Shown: positions 32,791 through 45,600, counted from the stretch's first letter. The stretch: 64,000 bases of DNA from Triticum aestivum (GCF_018294505.1 NC_057810.1:210260113-210324112); one strand, 5' to 3'. The notes: generated by a model not told the origin, from the sequence alone. Numbers and translations are program-made.

Positions 32791-33800
32791 TACACCGTCC
32801 AGTTATGTCGAAAAATCTGACTAGGGTCGGGCAAAACGACATGTTTGATGTTCCGGCAGGATGTCCGACAGAATGTCTGAGCTTGTCCAGTAGCATCTTT
32901 GCATAGGGCCGAAGATTGCCTCGGGATATCTCACGAAACCTCCGACCTTCAGATATTTTATCGGACAATCCGACCAAATGTACGACATTGTTCAGTAGCA
33001 CAAAATAGAAAGAATTCAGGGCTCTCTTTCTCATATAGGGTGTGGATGGTATTTGGCTTTATGTGTTCAATGATTCTACATAATAGATCCATGGTGCATC
33101 CACTCTCAATAGTACGACATACCTATGACTCAAAAATGAGAAATTGTTGGTGGAAAAATTAATGTGCCATCTTTTTTTGACCTTTTTGCTTTTGGGGTCA
33201 CCGACCAACGATATGTGTCATTTCCATAGATGTGTAAACTGAAAGCATGCCCGACACATAGTTAGTCGTCTAATATTTATTGCCGTTAACACCAAAACCA
33301 TCACTAGGGGGCATGTTCTTTCACTAAGAACAAGAACAAAAGAGAGTAATGAGAATGACACAAACTACATTAGGTCTAAAGGTGTTCTTCGGGAGTCGGG
33401 ATTCACCACTTGTATTTGTGGTACTTAAATGTGTAAAAACACAACCTTTGGTTCATATACGATATTCATGTTATATGTGTATTGTGTGGGCGGAGCCGAT
33501 AATAAGATACATGCATACTATTAGAGCTTCGTATCACGCACGCCAACATCGTCCCTCCAATACCTACTGGTGTAGTATGATGGTGATAAAGGGTCTCCCC
33601 GTGGATGCGGCATAAAACACATGGGTCTTTGTTTTTCCCTTACCAATGATCCGCTAAGGAGAGAGGTAGCTTCTGTCATCGTTGTACCTCTAACCCCACA
33701 CCACAAAGATAATACATCCTTCAAGTCCGCAAGGGCTAAAACTTGTGCAATTGACGTTCACGCTATATCGTGAAGAACAATACCACAATCATATAACAAA
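32791..33800. other. Intergenic DNA, nothing recognised
   Basis: AT-rich sequence with repeated words around CCGACAGAATGTC and CCGACC at the left. No coding, RNA or element termini seen. Confidence 0.4.
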
Positions 33801-33802
33801 TA

Positions 33803-33895
33803 CTCCCGCTGATCCAAAAAAAGTGTCGTGACTTTAGTTTACATTTAGTTCAAATCTGAACTAAAGTCACGACACTTCTTTTGGATCAGAGGGAG
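33803..33895. mobile_element. Stowaway MITE
   Basis: A 93-bp near-perfect palindrome starting CTCCCGCTGATCCAAAAAAA and ending TTTTGGATCAGAGGGAG, flanked by TA on both sides (33801-33802 and 33896-33897), as for Tc1/mariner-type Stowaway elements. The Gypsy element at 33899 inserted across its right border. Confidence 0.85.
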
Positions 33896-33898
33896 TAT

Positions 33899-34425
33899 TG
33901 TCGTGGTTCTAAGCCTGACAATAGAGTGGGGGGTAGGTATGGAGAGGCAAGGTCCTAGCTATGGAGAGGTTGTAAACACAAGGGATGTACGAGTTCAGGC
34001 CCTTCTCGGAAGAAGTAAAAGCCCTACGTCTCGGAGCCCAGAGGCGGTCGAGTGGATTATGTGTATATGAGTTACAAGGTGCCGAACCCCTCTACCTGTG
34101 GAGGGGGGTGGCTTATATAGAGTGCGCCAGGACCCCTGCCAGCCCACGTAGGAGAGGGTTTAAGGTGAGTTAAGTCTGGGGCGTTACTGGTAACGCCCCA
34201 CATAAAATGTCTTTACTATCATAAAGTCTACTTAATTACAGGCCGTTGCAGTGCAGAGTGCCACTTGACCTTCTGGTGGTCGAGTGAGTCTTCGTGGTCG
34301 AGTCCTTCAAGTCAGTCGAGTGAGTCCCTCGTTGGTCGACTGGAAGGTGACCTCTTCTAAGGGTGTCTTTGGGAAGGGTACTTAGATCAGGTCTGTCACC
34401 CTCCCCTAGGTACATGACCCCATCA
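33899..34425 (-). repeat. 3' LTR of the Tat element
   Basis: 527 bp, TGTCGTGGTTC to GACCCCATCA on the plus strand. CTATATAAGCC on the minus strand is the likely LTR TATA box. It is dense in GTCGAG/GTCGAC words. Confidence 0.9.
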
Positions 34426-34852
34426 TTAGCCCCCAAATGGATTGAGGCTTCGAGTGAGGAAGGAGTTGATGTTGTTTCCGATTAACTTTTGCACACTGGT
34501 CGTGCGTTGTTCTGGACCAAAGAATCTCTTCGTTGATAGTGACCAACTTGTCTTCAGTCGATTCGATCCATTCTCTTCTTTCGTCGAGTGATCTTTCGGG
34601 CTTTGACGATTTCCGAGCGACGGATCGCAGGAAATCCCGCGTCTGACAGACCGGTCTGCCGTTCGCGGATTCCGCGGGATGCGAAATTTGGGGAAGCGCG
34701 CGAAGCAGAGCGGACCGCGACGTTCGGATGGGACGGGACATAGACGCCTCGATCCCCGCGCCGCTTTCTTCGCCACGTATCTCGCCTGCATAAATGTTCC
34801 TGGATATGATTAGATCGACCGGGCCCACCTGTCATCCACTCGGAAGGGACCT

Positions 34853-34859
34853 TATAAAT
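34853..34859 (+). promoter_or_regulatory. TATA box of the antisense gene in the Tat element
   Basis: TATAAAT lies 129 bp before the ATG at 34982, followed by a pyrimidine-rich leader (TTCTCTTTCTCTGCTCCC). It points towards the plus-strand gene and is separate from the LTR promoter. Confidence 0.55.
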
Positions 34860-34981
34860 GCGCCCGGCGAAAGTTTTTTGTACAGTGCCTCAGCATTCTC
34901 TTTCTCTGCTCCCTTCGTCTCCGCCCAACGCGCTCGCTCTCGCCTCCGCCCAACCTCTCCTCACGCGTCTCACCGACAACC

Positions 34982-37900
34982 ATGGCCAAGGAGAAGACAG
35001 CGGCGCTGGAACGCGCAAAGAAGGCGTCGGCGACGGAGAAGGCGAAGGGGAGATCCACCAGCCGCGGCGGGTCTTCGTCTAGATCCCGCCTGCCGAAGGG
35101 CTGGGTCCAAGGAGATTGGATCCAGTCGACCATCACGGAGAAAGATCTCCTCGACATGGCCAACGAGGGCCTGATCCCCCATGGAGCTGCGAGGCTTCCG
35201 GGGAAGGAGTGGCAGCCCCAACCAGAAGAGGGTGAGTGCGTGCTCCTGGCTACCCATGTCGATCGTGGATTTTCTTTGCCGCCGAGTATTTTCTTCCGTG
35301 GTTTCTTGAACTTCTTTGGAGCGCAGCTCCACCACTTTACCCCAAATTCTATCGCCTATCTTGCCGCGTTCGTGTCCATGTGTGAGGGTTTTCTGGGCTG
35401 TCGACCGCACTGGGGCTTGTTCAAGCATATATTCACGTGTCGCTCTCAGACCGTGAAGAAGGCGAGCCCAGGCGACGAAAGAACCCGAGTCGTCCAAATG
35501 TGTGGGGGCCTGGGGATCCAGGTGAGGAATGAGAGCACCTTCCCAGCCATGACTTTTCCCGAGTCAGTCAGAGGCTGGCAGTCGACCTGGTTCTACTGCC
35601 AGGATCAGTCGACGCCGGGACAGTCGAGTGGACTCCCTCAGTTTACCATGGACCGAGTGAACAAGCCCTCCTCTCTAAAGTTGATTCCGGAGGAGAAAGC
35701 TGACGTGAAGATGTTGATGGAGCGCGTAGTATAGTTGGTTCGGGAGGGAGTGACGGGCATGGATCTCCTGGAGGTTTTCCTTAGGCGTCGTATCCAGCCC
35801 CTTCAGTTCCGGAGTCACTGCATGTGGTTGTACTGTGGGACTGAGGACGAGACTCGGGTCCATCCAGAAGCAGTCGACGATGTCACTCTGGAAAGATGGA
35901 TGGCCGCCGTTACCGGAAACAAGGATAACCCACGCAGAGCCAGAAGGATTCCTCCACTCGACCACCACAGTGATCCAAACAAGGTATGCCTGCTCTGCTC
36001 TCCACTGTGTTCTTGTCATATTCATTTCTGTTTATTCTGCCAATTGGTCGATTGATCCTTGTCTTGATGTCTATCAGGCCCTCACCGAGCTGTACTCGAT
36101 GCCCAATGGAGCACAGGCTCCAACTGAGGAGGGTGAGGCGAGTGGGGGCGAAAGCCAGGAGGAGGAGGAGTGGGACTCAGACGTTGCTGAGGATGATGAT
36201 GACGATGACGACGATGACGGTGATGAAGATGACGCTGAAGATGAGGAAGAAGAGGAGGAGGAGGTCGTACCACCGTGCTCAGAAAGGCGGTCGAAGCTTG
36301 TCCACGACCCTTCGACTGAACGTGGCAAGGGGGTTGCGACCGTTGCACAGTCGACCAAGCGCCCTCGGACCACCTCTCCGGCGCCGACTGAAAAGGCGCC
36401 GAAGCAGCCCAGGGCGGCTCCGTCAAAGCCGACCAAGCTCCTGCCGAAGATGAAGGTGTCCATCCCCACCATATCAGGGTAATCATGCTGCTTAAGTCTT
36501 CTTATCTTGTGTGAACTTTGTCTCTGGTTGACGCTGAAGTTAGTCGACTGATTCTTTGGAGTTGCAGTGCTGCTACTTCTGAGACCTCAGCCCGGGCTGA
36601 TGACCATGAGATGGAGGACGCAGCAACCTCAAAACCAGGTACTATATTCTTAACGCCGTTTTTAGTCGACTGACTCATGATCTCTAATTATGATTCTTCT
36701 CTGTAGCTCCACCCAATGTTGTTATCACTCTCCCTGATGATGATGAGGATGAGGAACCGCTGAAGCGCAGAAGGAGTAGGAAAGCGTCCGCCAGCAGGGT
36801 GCCCCAGGATGTGACGGCGCCTGAGACTCTGATTGCGGAGGAAGAGAACACCACTCGACACACTGTGTCCTTCGCAGATCCACTGACGAGTGCTCAGCAG
36901 CCCTCCCTCTTCACAACGCACCACGTCCCAGAGGACCAAGTTGCCGCCGCGAAGGAGGCGATACGCCAGGCAGGGATCATGATGGAGCAGTTAAGGACCA
37001 TCCGGGATGCGAGCCAGGCAGCTTACGACGCCAGTTCCGCCCTTCAAAGCAATGTTCAGGTCAGTCGACCACCGCCTGTTCTGTTAGGATATGCTATCAA
37101 AAACTTTTCTTTCTAGAATTTATAGTAGTCACCCACTGGGTGTGTCGATTCAGACTCAGTGTTAGCGGGGGCACGCTGAGTGCACCCGCTGGGTGTAGTC
37201 CCCAAGGCTAAGGTCGACTGCTGGCAGTCGGCCTTAGGCTTTATAATTTCAGTCTTTGCATCATTCGACTATGGCGACTGGATATCGCAAAACGGGTCGA
37301 CTGGTCGACTCTGTCTTCAATAGGATTAGTGGGGGCACGCTGAGTGCACCCACTGGGTGTAGTCCCCAAGGCTAAGGTCGACTGCTGGCAGTCGACCTTA
37401 GGTTTTATAATTTCAGGCTTTCCGTCATTCGATTATGCCGAATGGATTTCGCAAACCGGTGGGGGCACACTGAGTGCACCCACTGGGTGTAGTCCCCGAG
37501 ACTGTGGTCGACTGCTTGCAGTCGGTTACAGTCTTAAAGAATACATTTCTCTTTTTTTTTGAGGTCGACTGGTCGACTCTATCTTCAATAGGATTAGTGG
37601 GGGCACGCTGAGTGCACCCACTGGGTGTAGTCCCCGAGACTACGGTCGAATGCTTGTATTCGGCTGTAGTCTTAGAAACGTGTGATTTTTCCTTTTTCAC
37701 TCGGAAGTGAATTATATTTGACATCTAGTCGATTGGTTCTTCGTAGAACTCCTGTGATCTTGTGGCTCACTACTCTGAGCTGGAAAACAAGCACACTCAA
37801 CTCGAGCTGAACTTGAAGCTGGTTCAGGAGAAACTGACGAAGGCAAAGGAGGAGACCGAAGGTATGTTTGGTGAGACCTTGACGACTGCTTTTCCCTTTG

Positions 37901-38770
37901 TTTGTTTCAAAATCTGATCTTGCTGTAACTTGCAGGTAAGGTAAGGGAGGTCCAACAGAAGAAAGACCTTGAACTAGCTGAGAAGATCAAGCTTGCTGAT
38001 GAGAAGTTAGCTTCAGTCACCAAGCTTGAACAAGACAATACCAATCTGAAAGCTGCTCTTGGGATCGCCAACAAGGAGGCCAGTCGACTGAAAACTGATA
38101 AAGCTGCCCTGACCGACCAAGTCAGTAAGTTGACTGGGAAGAAAAATGATCTGGAAGGCCTTCCTGAGTGGTCTTGCCAAGAAGCTGTTTCTTATGCTTG
38201 AAGGTAAACCTCTATGCTCGGCAATTATTTCCAATCGTGGTTTTTCCATTCGACCATCACCTTGACTCGGTGATCGTCCTTGCAGAATTTTGTCAAAACT
38301 TTGAAGAAGAAACTAGCCGGCTGGAACCAAACCTCGACCCCATCAATTCTCCGGTGAACGACGAAGTTGCCATGAATGTTTTCCGACTGGAGTCCCGTGT
38401 TGCAGCTGTCGTGGACTATCTTACAAGGCTGAAGGTCGCCACATCTCGCATCGACTCGATGCTCTGGCCCGGGGAGACACTTAAAAATGACCTTGAGTCG
38501 CTGATGGCTCGCTTGAACACGATCCCTGGTCGAGTGCAGGAGTGGAAGAAGTCCTCGGCTCGGTGCGGTGCAGATGTTGCTCTGTGTCTGGCCCGAGTCC
38601 ACTGCAAAGATGCGCGAGAAGAGAAGCTGGCGGCCCTCCGGGTGGCCAACACCAAGAAACACGACTTCAGGTCCTTTATGGAAACTTTCCTTGCGGTTGC
38701 CACTCGGATCGCAGATGGAATTGATCTTGATGAGTTTGTTGCACCTTCCAGCCCTCCACAGGAGGGGTAA
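34982..38770 (+). pseudogene. Seven-exon antisense extra gene (aORF) of the Tat element
   Basis: Exons: 34982-35983, 36078-36478, 36568-36638, 36707-37059, 37747-37861, 37936-38203, 38286-38770. Every intron is GT-AG and every junction keeps phase. The N-terminal part (about residues 70-210: THVDRGFSLPPSIFFRGFLN, HHFTPNSIAYLAAFVSMCEG, GWQSTWFYCQD) matches the putative gypsy-type transposon domain found in grass elements. Exon 2 is a long Asp/Glu run followed by a basic Ser/Pro-rich stretch. Exons 5-7 are heptad-like coiled coil (SELENKHTQLELNLKLVQEK). Two lesions: TAG at 35732-35734 and an extra G near 38156 in exon 6. The gene is convergent with pol. Its biochemical role is unknown; a nuclear or particle-associated structural protein is only a guess. 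Confidence 0.75.
37166..37681 (+). repeat. Tandem array of four hairpin units in intron 4 of the antisense gene
   Basis: Four units spaced 130-165 bp apart. Each has GGGGGCACGCTGAGTGCACC and CTGGGTGTAGTCCCC followed by a hairpin: 37206-37239, 37370-37402, 37498-37535, 37636-37673. Between units three and four, three base pairs change on both arms, and remaining imperfections are G-U pairs in plus-strand RNA. Confidence 0.8.
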
Positions 38771-38990
38771 AAAACCTCTTCTAAGCTCGATGCTTTAAAT
38801 TTGCCTCGGTATGCCGAGTGGAGTTGTAACCGATAAACCTTAACGGGCTTAGCGCCCAAGCACTTTCGGTCCCTTTAGGTATCTATCCGAACTTGAATTT
38901 GTCGTTTGAATGTGATTGCTTTTGGCTCGAAATGTCTTTTGCAGGTTCAAAGCAGGGCACTTACTGCAATCGACTTATTCCTTAGTCCAC

Positions 38991-39550
38991 TTGGGTGAGC
39001 GCTGGGCTACAGCTAAGCCCCCGAGTGAGAGGTTTACTTTTCACTCGGTAGGATTTCTGATAACTTAGGCGAGCACTGGGCTGCAGCTAAGCCTCCGAGT
39101 GAGAGGTTTGCTCTTCACTCGGTAGGGTTTTTGATAACTTAGGTGAGCACTGGGCTGCAGCTAAGCCTCCGAGTGAGAGGTTTGCTCTTCACTCGGTAGG
39201 GTTTTTATATCTTAGGCGAGCACTGGGCTGCAGCTAAGCCCCGAGTGAGAGGTTTGCTCTTCACTCGGTAGGATTTCGATAACTTAGGCGAGTACTTGGA
39301 CTGCAGCTAAGCCCCCGAGTGAGAGGTTTGCTCTTCACTTAGTAGGTTTTTTGATAACTTAGGTGAGTACTTGGACTGCAGCTAAGCCCCCGAGTGAGAG
39401 GTTTGCTCTTCACTCGGTAGGATTTTTGATAACTTAGGCGAGTACTTGGACTGCAGCTAAGCCCCCGAGTGGAAGTCCGGCTTACCACTCGGTAGGATTT
39501 TTATATCTTAGGCGAGCACTGGGCTGCAGCTAAGCCCCCGAGTACTTGGA
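38991..39550 (+). repeat. Minisatellite of about 74 bp, seven units plus a partial eighth
   Basis: Each unit reads TTAGGCGAGCACTGGGCTGC, AGCTAAGCCCCCGAGTGAGA, GGTTTGCTCTTCACTCGG and TAGGATTTTTGATAAC. Unit starts are near 38991, 39065, 39139, 39213, 39285, 39359, 39434 and 39508. The CCGAGTGA...TCACTCGG core forms a hairpin. It lies between the convergent ends of the antisense gene and pol. Confidence 0.85.
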
Positions 39551-39654
39551 CAAAAATAAAAAGTGACAAAAATTATGGAGGAACTATGACACTATTATTT
39601 TGAGGTCCATGAACTACAGAAGTACTTTATTGCAACTCATCCGAGTGATAAACC

Positions 39655-42600
39655 TTAAGTGTAAAATGGGCGGAGTAGTTCCGTGTTCCAAGCTCGGGGC
39701 TCGTCGATATTATGCTCGACGTTGTAAAGACGGTACGCCCCGTTGTGGAGAACCTTGGTGATGATGAAGGGACCTTCCCAAGAAGGAGCAAGCTTGTGTG
39801 GTTTGTGCTGATCCACTCGGAGAACCAAATCTCCTTCCTGGAAGGCTCGACCTCTCACATTTCTGGCGTGGAAACGACGCAAATCTTGTTGGTAGATGGT
39901 CGACCGGATCAGAGCCATCTCCCTTTCTTCCTCTAAAAGGTCGACTGCGTCCTGCCGCGCTTGTTCAGCTTCTGCTTCGTTGTAGATTTCAACTCGAGGA
40001 GCATTGTGGAGAAGATCACTCGGCAACACTGCTTCAGCTCCGTAGACCAAGAAGAATGGAGTTCTTCCGGTCGACCGATTAGGTGTGGTCCGCAGTCCCC
40101 AAAGCACTGAGGGAAGTTCATCGACCCAAGCTCCAACTGCATGCTTGAGATCACGCATCAGTCGGGGTTTCAATCCCTTGAGAATCAGGCCATTGGCTCG
40201 CTCCGCTTGTCCATTCGACTACGGATGGGCGACTCAAGCGTAGTCGACCCGTGTGCCTTGAGAGTTACAGAAATCTCTGAATTCCTCCGAGTCAAAGTTC
40301 GACCCATTATCCGTAATGATGCTGTGCGGGACTCCATATCTGAATATTAGTTCCCTGATGAAGCTAACAGCAGTACCGGCGTCAAGGTTCTTGATTGGTT
40401 TAGCCTCAATCCACTTGGTGAACTTGTCGACTGCCACCAGTACATGCGTGAAGCCACTTCGCCATGTTCTCAAAGGACCGACCATGTCCAACCCCCATAC
40501 GGCGAAAGGCCAGACGAGTGGAATGGTCTTCAGGGCTGATGCAGGCTTGTGCGACATATTCGAGTAAAACTGACATCCCTCACACTTATCCACTATCTCC
40601 TTTGCCATCTCATTCGCCTTTGGCCAGTAAAATCCGGCTCGGTATGCTTTGGCCACGATAGTCCGAGAGGACGCATGATGACCGCAGGTTCCCGAGTGAA
40701 TATCATTAAGGATGATTTGACCTTCTTCCGGCGTTATGCACTTCTGACCAACTCCAGTCGCGCTTTCTCTGTATAACTATCCTTTGATTACGGTCAAGGC
40801 CTTAGATCGACGGACGATCTGTCGAGCCTCTTCCTCATCCTCCGGGAGCTCTTTTCTTAGGATATACGCGATATATGGAACTGTCCAATCGGGAATGACC
40901 ACCAAGATCTCCATGACCAAGTCGACCACTGCTGGTACTTCAACCTCAGTCGGATCCGTGGCATTCTTGGGCTGTGGAGCTTCTTCGGTGAAAGGATCTT
41001 CTTTGACTGACGGAGTGTGTATATGCTCCAAGAACACACCACTCGGAATGGCTTCTCTCTTGGAACCTATCTTTGCTAGATCATCAGCTGCTTGATTTTT
41101 CAGTCGGGGTACATGATGGAGCTCCAACCCCTCGAACTTCTTTTCCAGCTTCCTCACTGCACTACAGTATCCAGTCATGGCTGGACTTCTCACGTCCCAC
41201 TCCTTCATCACTTGGTTGACCACTAAATCCGAGTCGCCATAGACCATCAGGCGACGGACGCCGAGTGAAATGGCCATGCGCAACCCATATAAAAGGGCCT
41301 CATATTCTGCCTCATTGTTGGAGGAATCAAAGTGAATCTGGAGCACATATCTGAGCTTATCTCCTCTAGGGGAAACCAGAACAACCCCAGCACCGGAACC
41401 ATTCAACATCTTAGAGCCATCAAAGAACATGGTCCAATGCTCCGAGTGAACTTCAGTCGGCTGCTGCTGTTCAATCCACTCAGCGAGAAAATCTGCTATT
41501 GCCTGGGACTTAATGGCTTTCTTTGCCTCGAACTTGATATCAAGGGGAAGAACTTCAATCGCCCATTTGGCCACTCGACCAGTTGCATCTCTGTTGTGCA
41601 AAATTTCTGATAGTGGAGCGTCACTGACGACTGTGATGGAATGATCAGAGAAATAATGAGCAACCTTCTTTGTGGTCATGTATATTCCATACACAAGCTT
41701 CTGATAATGAGGATATCTCTGCTTGGATGGAGTCAAGACTTCAGACAAATAATACACTGGGCGCTGAACTTTGAGAGCTTTTCCTTCTTCTTCCCGCTCG
41801 ACCGTAAGCACAGTACTGACGACTTGTCCTATGGCTGCGATATAGAGCAACAGAGGCTCTTTGCTGATTGGAGCAACAAGCACCGGCTGGGTGGAGAGCA
41901 GAGCTTTTAGCTCGGCAAACGCTGCATCAGCTTCTGGAGTCCACTCGAACTTGTCTGCCTTCTTCATCAGTCGGTAAAGAGGCAATGCCTTTTCACCGAG
42001 TCGTGAGACGAATCGACTTAATGCGGCCAAGCATCCAGTAAGCTTCTGGACATCGTGCACTCGCACAGGGCGTTTCATTCGGAGAATAGTGCCAATCTTC
42101 TCTGGATTAGCGTCGATTCCTCGTTCGGAAACGAGAAAACCAAGTAACTTGCCACCAGGAACTCCAAATGTGCACTTTGATGGATTGAGCCTGATATCAT
42201 ACCTTCTGAGGTTGGCAAATGTTTCGGCGAGGTCAGCGAGCAGGTCGGAACCTTTTCGTGACTTGACGACGATGTCATCCATATACGCTTCCACATTCCG
42301 ACTGATTTGAGTGAGTAGACACTTCTGAATCATTCACATAAATGTGGCTCCGGCATTCTTGAGGCCGAATGGCATGGTGATATAGCAGAAGCACCCGAAT
42401 GGAGTGATGAAAGCTGTTTTTACCTCGTCGGGTCCGTACAGACGGATCTGGTGGTACCCGGAGTAGGCGTCTAGAAAAGACAGTCTCTCGCATCCCGCGG
42501 TCGAGTCAACAATTTGATCTATGCGAGGGAGAGGAAAATGATCTTTCGGGCAGGCCCGGTTGATGTGCTTGAAATCAATGCACATTCGGAGTGATTTGTC

Positions 42601-45600
42601 CTTCTTAGGAACCATGACGACATTAGCGAGCCACTCGGAGTGGTATATCTCTCGGATAAATCCTGCCGCCAACAGTCGAGCCACTTCCTCACCAATGGCT
42701 TTTCTCTTCTGGACGGCGGACCGCCGAAGATGCTCTTTGACTGGTTTTGCAGATGAGTCGACTCTTAGGCGATGCTCAGCCAGTCCCCTGGGAACACCTG
42801 GCATGTCAGCGGGCTTCCATGCAAAAATGTCCCAGTTCTCACGGAGGAACTGGATGAGCGCTTCTTCCTATTTCGGGTCGAGTGTTGTGGAGATGTGGGT
42901 CGGAGCTGCATCGGGGTCGGTCGGGTGAATGTGAACAGGCTTCGTCTCACCGGACGACTGAAATGCAGACTCTGTGGCGGGTTTCTTGGATCGCAGCAAG
43001 TCACTTGGATCTGCATTTTGCTTGTATTCTTCGAACTCGACCGCTGTCACCTGGGAATCAGCAATCTTTGAGCCTTTTTGGAAGCACTCTTCTGCCTTTT
43101 TCCGATCACCGGTGACAGTGATCACTCCTTTGGGGCCGGGCATCTTCAGTTTGAGGTACACGTAACATGGTCGAGCCATGAATCGTGCATAAGCTGGTCT
43201 CCCCAAAATGGCATGATATGCACTCTGAAAATCCACGACCTCGAACGTCAACTTCTCTTTGCGAAAATGTTTCGAATCGCCAAACACCACGTCCAGAGCT
43301 ATTTGGCCGAGTGACTCGGCTTTCTTTCCTGGTATAACTCCATGAAAGCTCATGTTACTGGTGCTCAGTCGGGACATCGGAATGCCCATTCCTTTCAGTG
43401 TGTCTGCATATAGCAAATTCAACCCACTACCACCGTCCATAAGCACTTTTGTCAGTCGAGTGCCTTCAACAACTGGATCGACCACCAAAGCTTGCCTCCC
43501 AGGGGTGGCAATATGAGTCGGGTGATCAGATTGGTCGAAGGTGATGGGTGTTTGGGACCATTTCAGATAATTTGCTTTTGCTGGGGCAACCATGTTCACC
43601 TCACGGTTAATTACTTTCAATCGACTCTTGCTCTCCACATCTGCAAAGATCATTAGAGTAGAGTTGATATGCGGATATCTTTCCTCACTGTCCTCCTTGT
43701 CTTCGGCCTTGTCCGACTCCTTCTCCTTGTTATTAGACTGTTTTCCCCGAAACTGCTGGATCAGGAGTCGACATTGGCGAGTGGTGTGCTTCGGGTAGAT
43801 GATATTCCCCTCTTCGTCTTTCTTCGTGTGGATGTGACATGGCATATCCATTACGTCGTTCCCTTCTTTATCCTTTACCTTCTTAGGGTTCCAGGATCCT
43901 TTTGGTTTCCCTTTAAACTTTCCCTGAGTCACAGCCAGAGCCTCTCCAGGAGCTGCCGGTTCAGCCTTCCGCTTCTGTTTCCGACTGGTGTTTCCTTTTT
44001 CCGACTGACTCGGCTTGTGCTTGCCGCTTCGGAGTCGGTCTTCTTCTTCGCCGTTGGCGTACTTGGTAGCAATCTCCATCATCCGACTCAAGGTCATGTC
44101 ACCGGTTCGACCAAACTTCAAACTCAATTCTCTGTTCTTGATGCCATCTTTAAAGGCGCAGACTGCCTGATGATCAAACACATTCTCCACAGTATGGTGC
44201 AAAGTGATCCATCTCTGAATATACTCTCTGAGAGTCTCATTGGTCTTCTGCACGCAGACTTGCAACTCTGTCAGTCCAGCTGGTCGCTTGCAAGTTCCTT
44301 CAAACGTTCTGATGAACACTCGGGACAGATCTTCCCAAGTGTAAATGCTGCTAGGAGGTAATTGAGTCAACCATGCCCTGGCAGAACCTTCCAGCATGAG
44401 GGGCAAATGCTTCATGGCCACCTCGTCGTTCCCACCACCAATCTGAACTGCCACTCGGTAGTCCTCAAGCCAAGTTTTAGGCTTAGACTCACAAGTGAAC
44501 TTGCTGACTCCTGTTGCCAACCTGAAATTGGGAGGGATAACTGCGGCTCTGATAGCTCTGCTGAAACATTCAGGACCAGAAACATGCACTCGGCTGCTTG
44601 TGGGCGCATCTCTGTCGAGTCCACCTCGATGGGCTCTGTTCCGGTCGACCAAACCTTGCACGATAATGGATCGCGCGTCAAAGCCTGGTTCTCTGGGGTC
44701 GACTGGAACTCTTCGCCCCGCACTGAGCTGACGTCTGTCATCTTGCTGCCGAGGAGCGTAAGACCCATCTCTCGGAGGGGAATTGGGTACTCGACGCCTA
44801 TCATCTCGCTCGAGTCGGTCACCATGTTGGTCTCGTCGATTCTCGCGCCCTTCACGCCGCGGAGGCGATCTGGGGCTGTGAGCCGACTGAACCGTATTCG
44901 CAGCGACGGATCGACTGTGAATTCTGTTGCGCGACTGCGACACGGCCGAATTCTGATCTCATGCTGCCCGGAGCAGATCCCTGATCTGCATCAAGCCTCT
45001 GCCAGCTTCCGACTGAGAGGGCTGGATGGACTCTGCTATACGGGTCGCAGCTGCTAAATTCTGGATCGGGGTTCGATATACCTGAGTCGGCGGGAAGAGT
45101 TGACGTCGACTGGTGTCGGGAACTCATTGCCGCGCACGCTCGTCGAGTGCTCGCTGAAGATTCTCCAGTCGAGTGCGTTCGGCCAAATTGGCCAAACGTG
45201 CCTCCTCCAAGGCGCGAGCCTCGGGGGTTTCTCCTGCGATGGGAGTACGCAGGACATCCACGTTCCTGCGGCGAAGTTCTTCTCTTTGCAGAGAGTCGAG
45301 TGGCTCGGGCTGGTACTCTTCGTGATCTCGTGCGGGGTCGCCTCCGTCGCCTGCTCCACCATCACGGGCGAAGCCAGGGGGACTGCGGGGCCCGTCGACC
45401 ATCAGGATTTCCGCCGCTGGATCACTGCTATCGCACTCGGATGCGGTCTCTACGGAGCCAGTCGACAGATCGAACAGGCCGTAGAGAGATTCGTCGGGCT
45501 CGATTGCTGCAACTTGGGTGGTGGCCATCTGGCGAGCCACCGCGTGCCTCACCCACCGCTGAATCCTCGACCGGCCCGAGCGCTTGCGCTGGCGGGAGAC

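Noticed and set aside
38991..39550. CRISPR array
   Set aside because: Units are contiguous 74-bp tandem repeats without unique spacers, and the DNA is plant nuclear.
43400..43450. Tat protease thought to be mutated because it reads DGGSG
   Set aside because: DGGSG is the known protease motif of this Gypsy lineage, so it is not a lesion.
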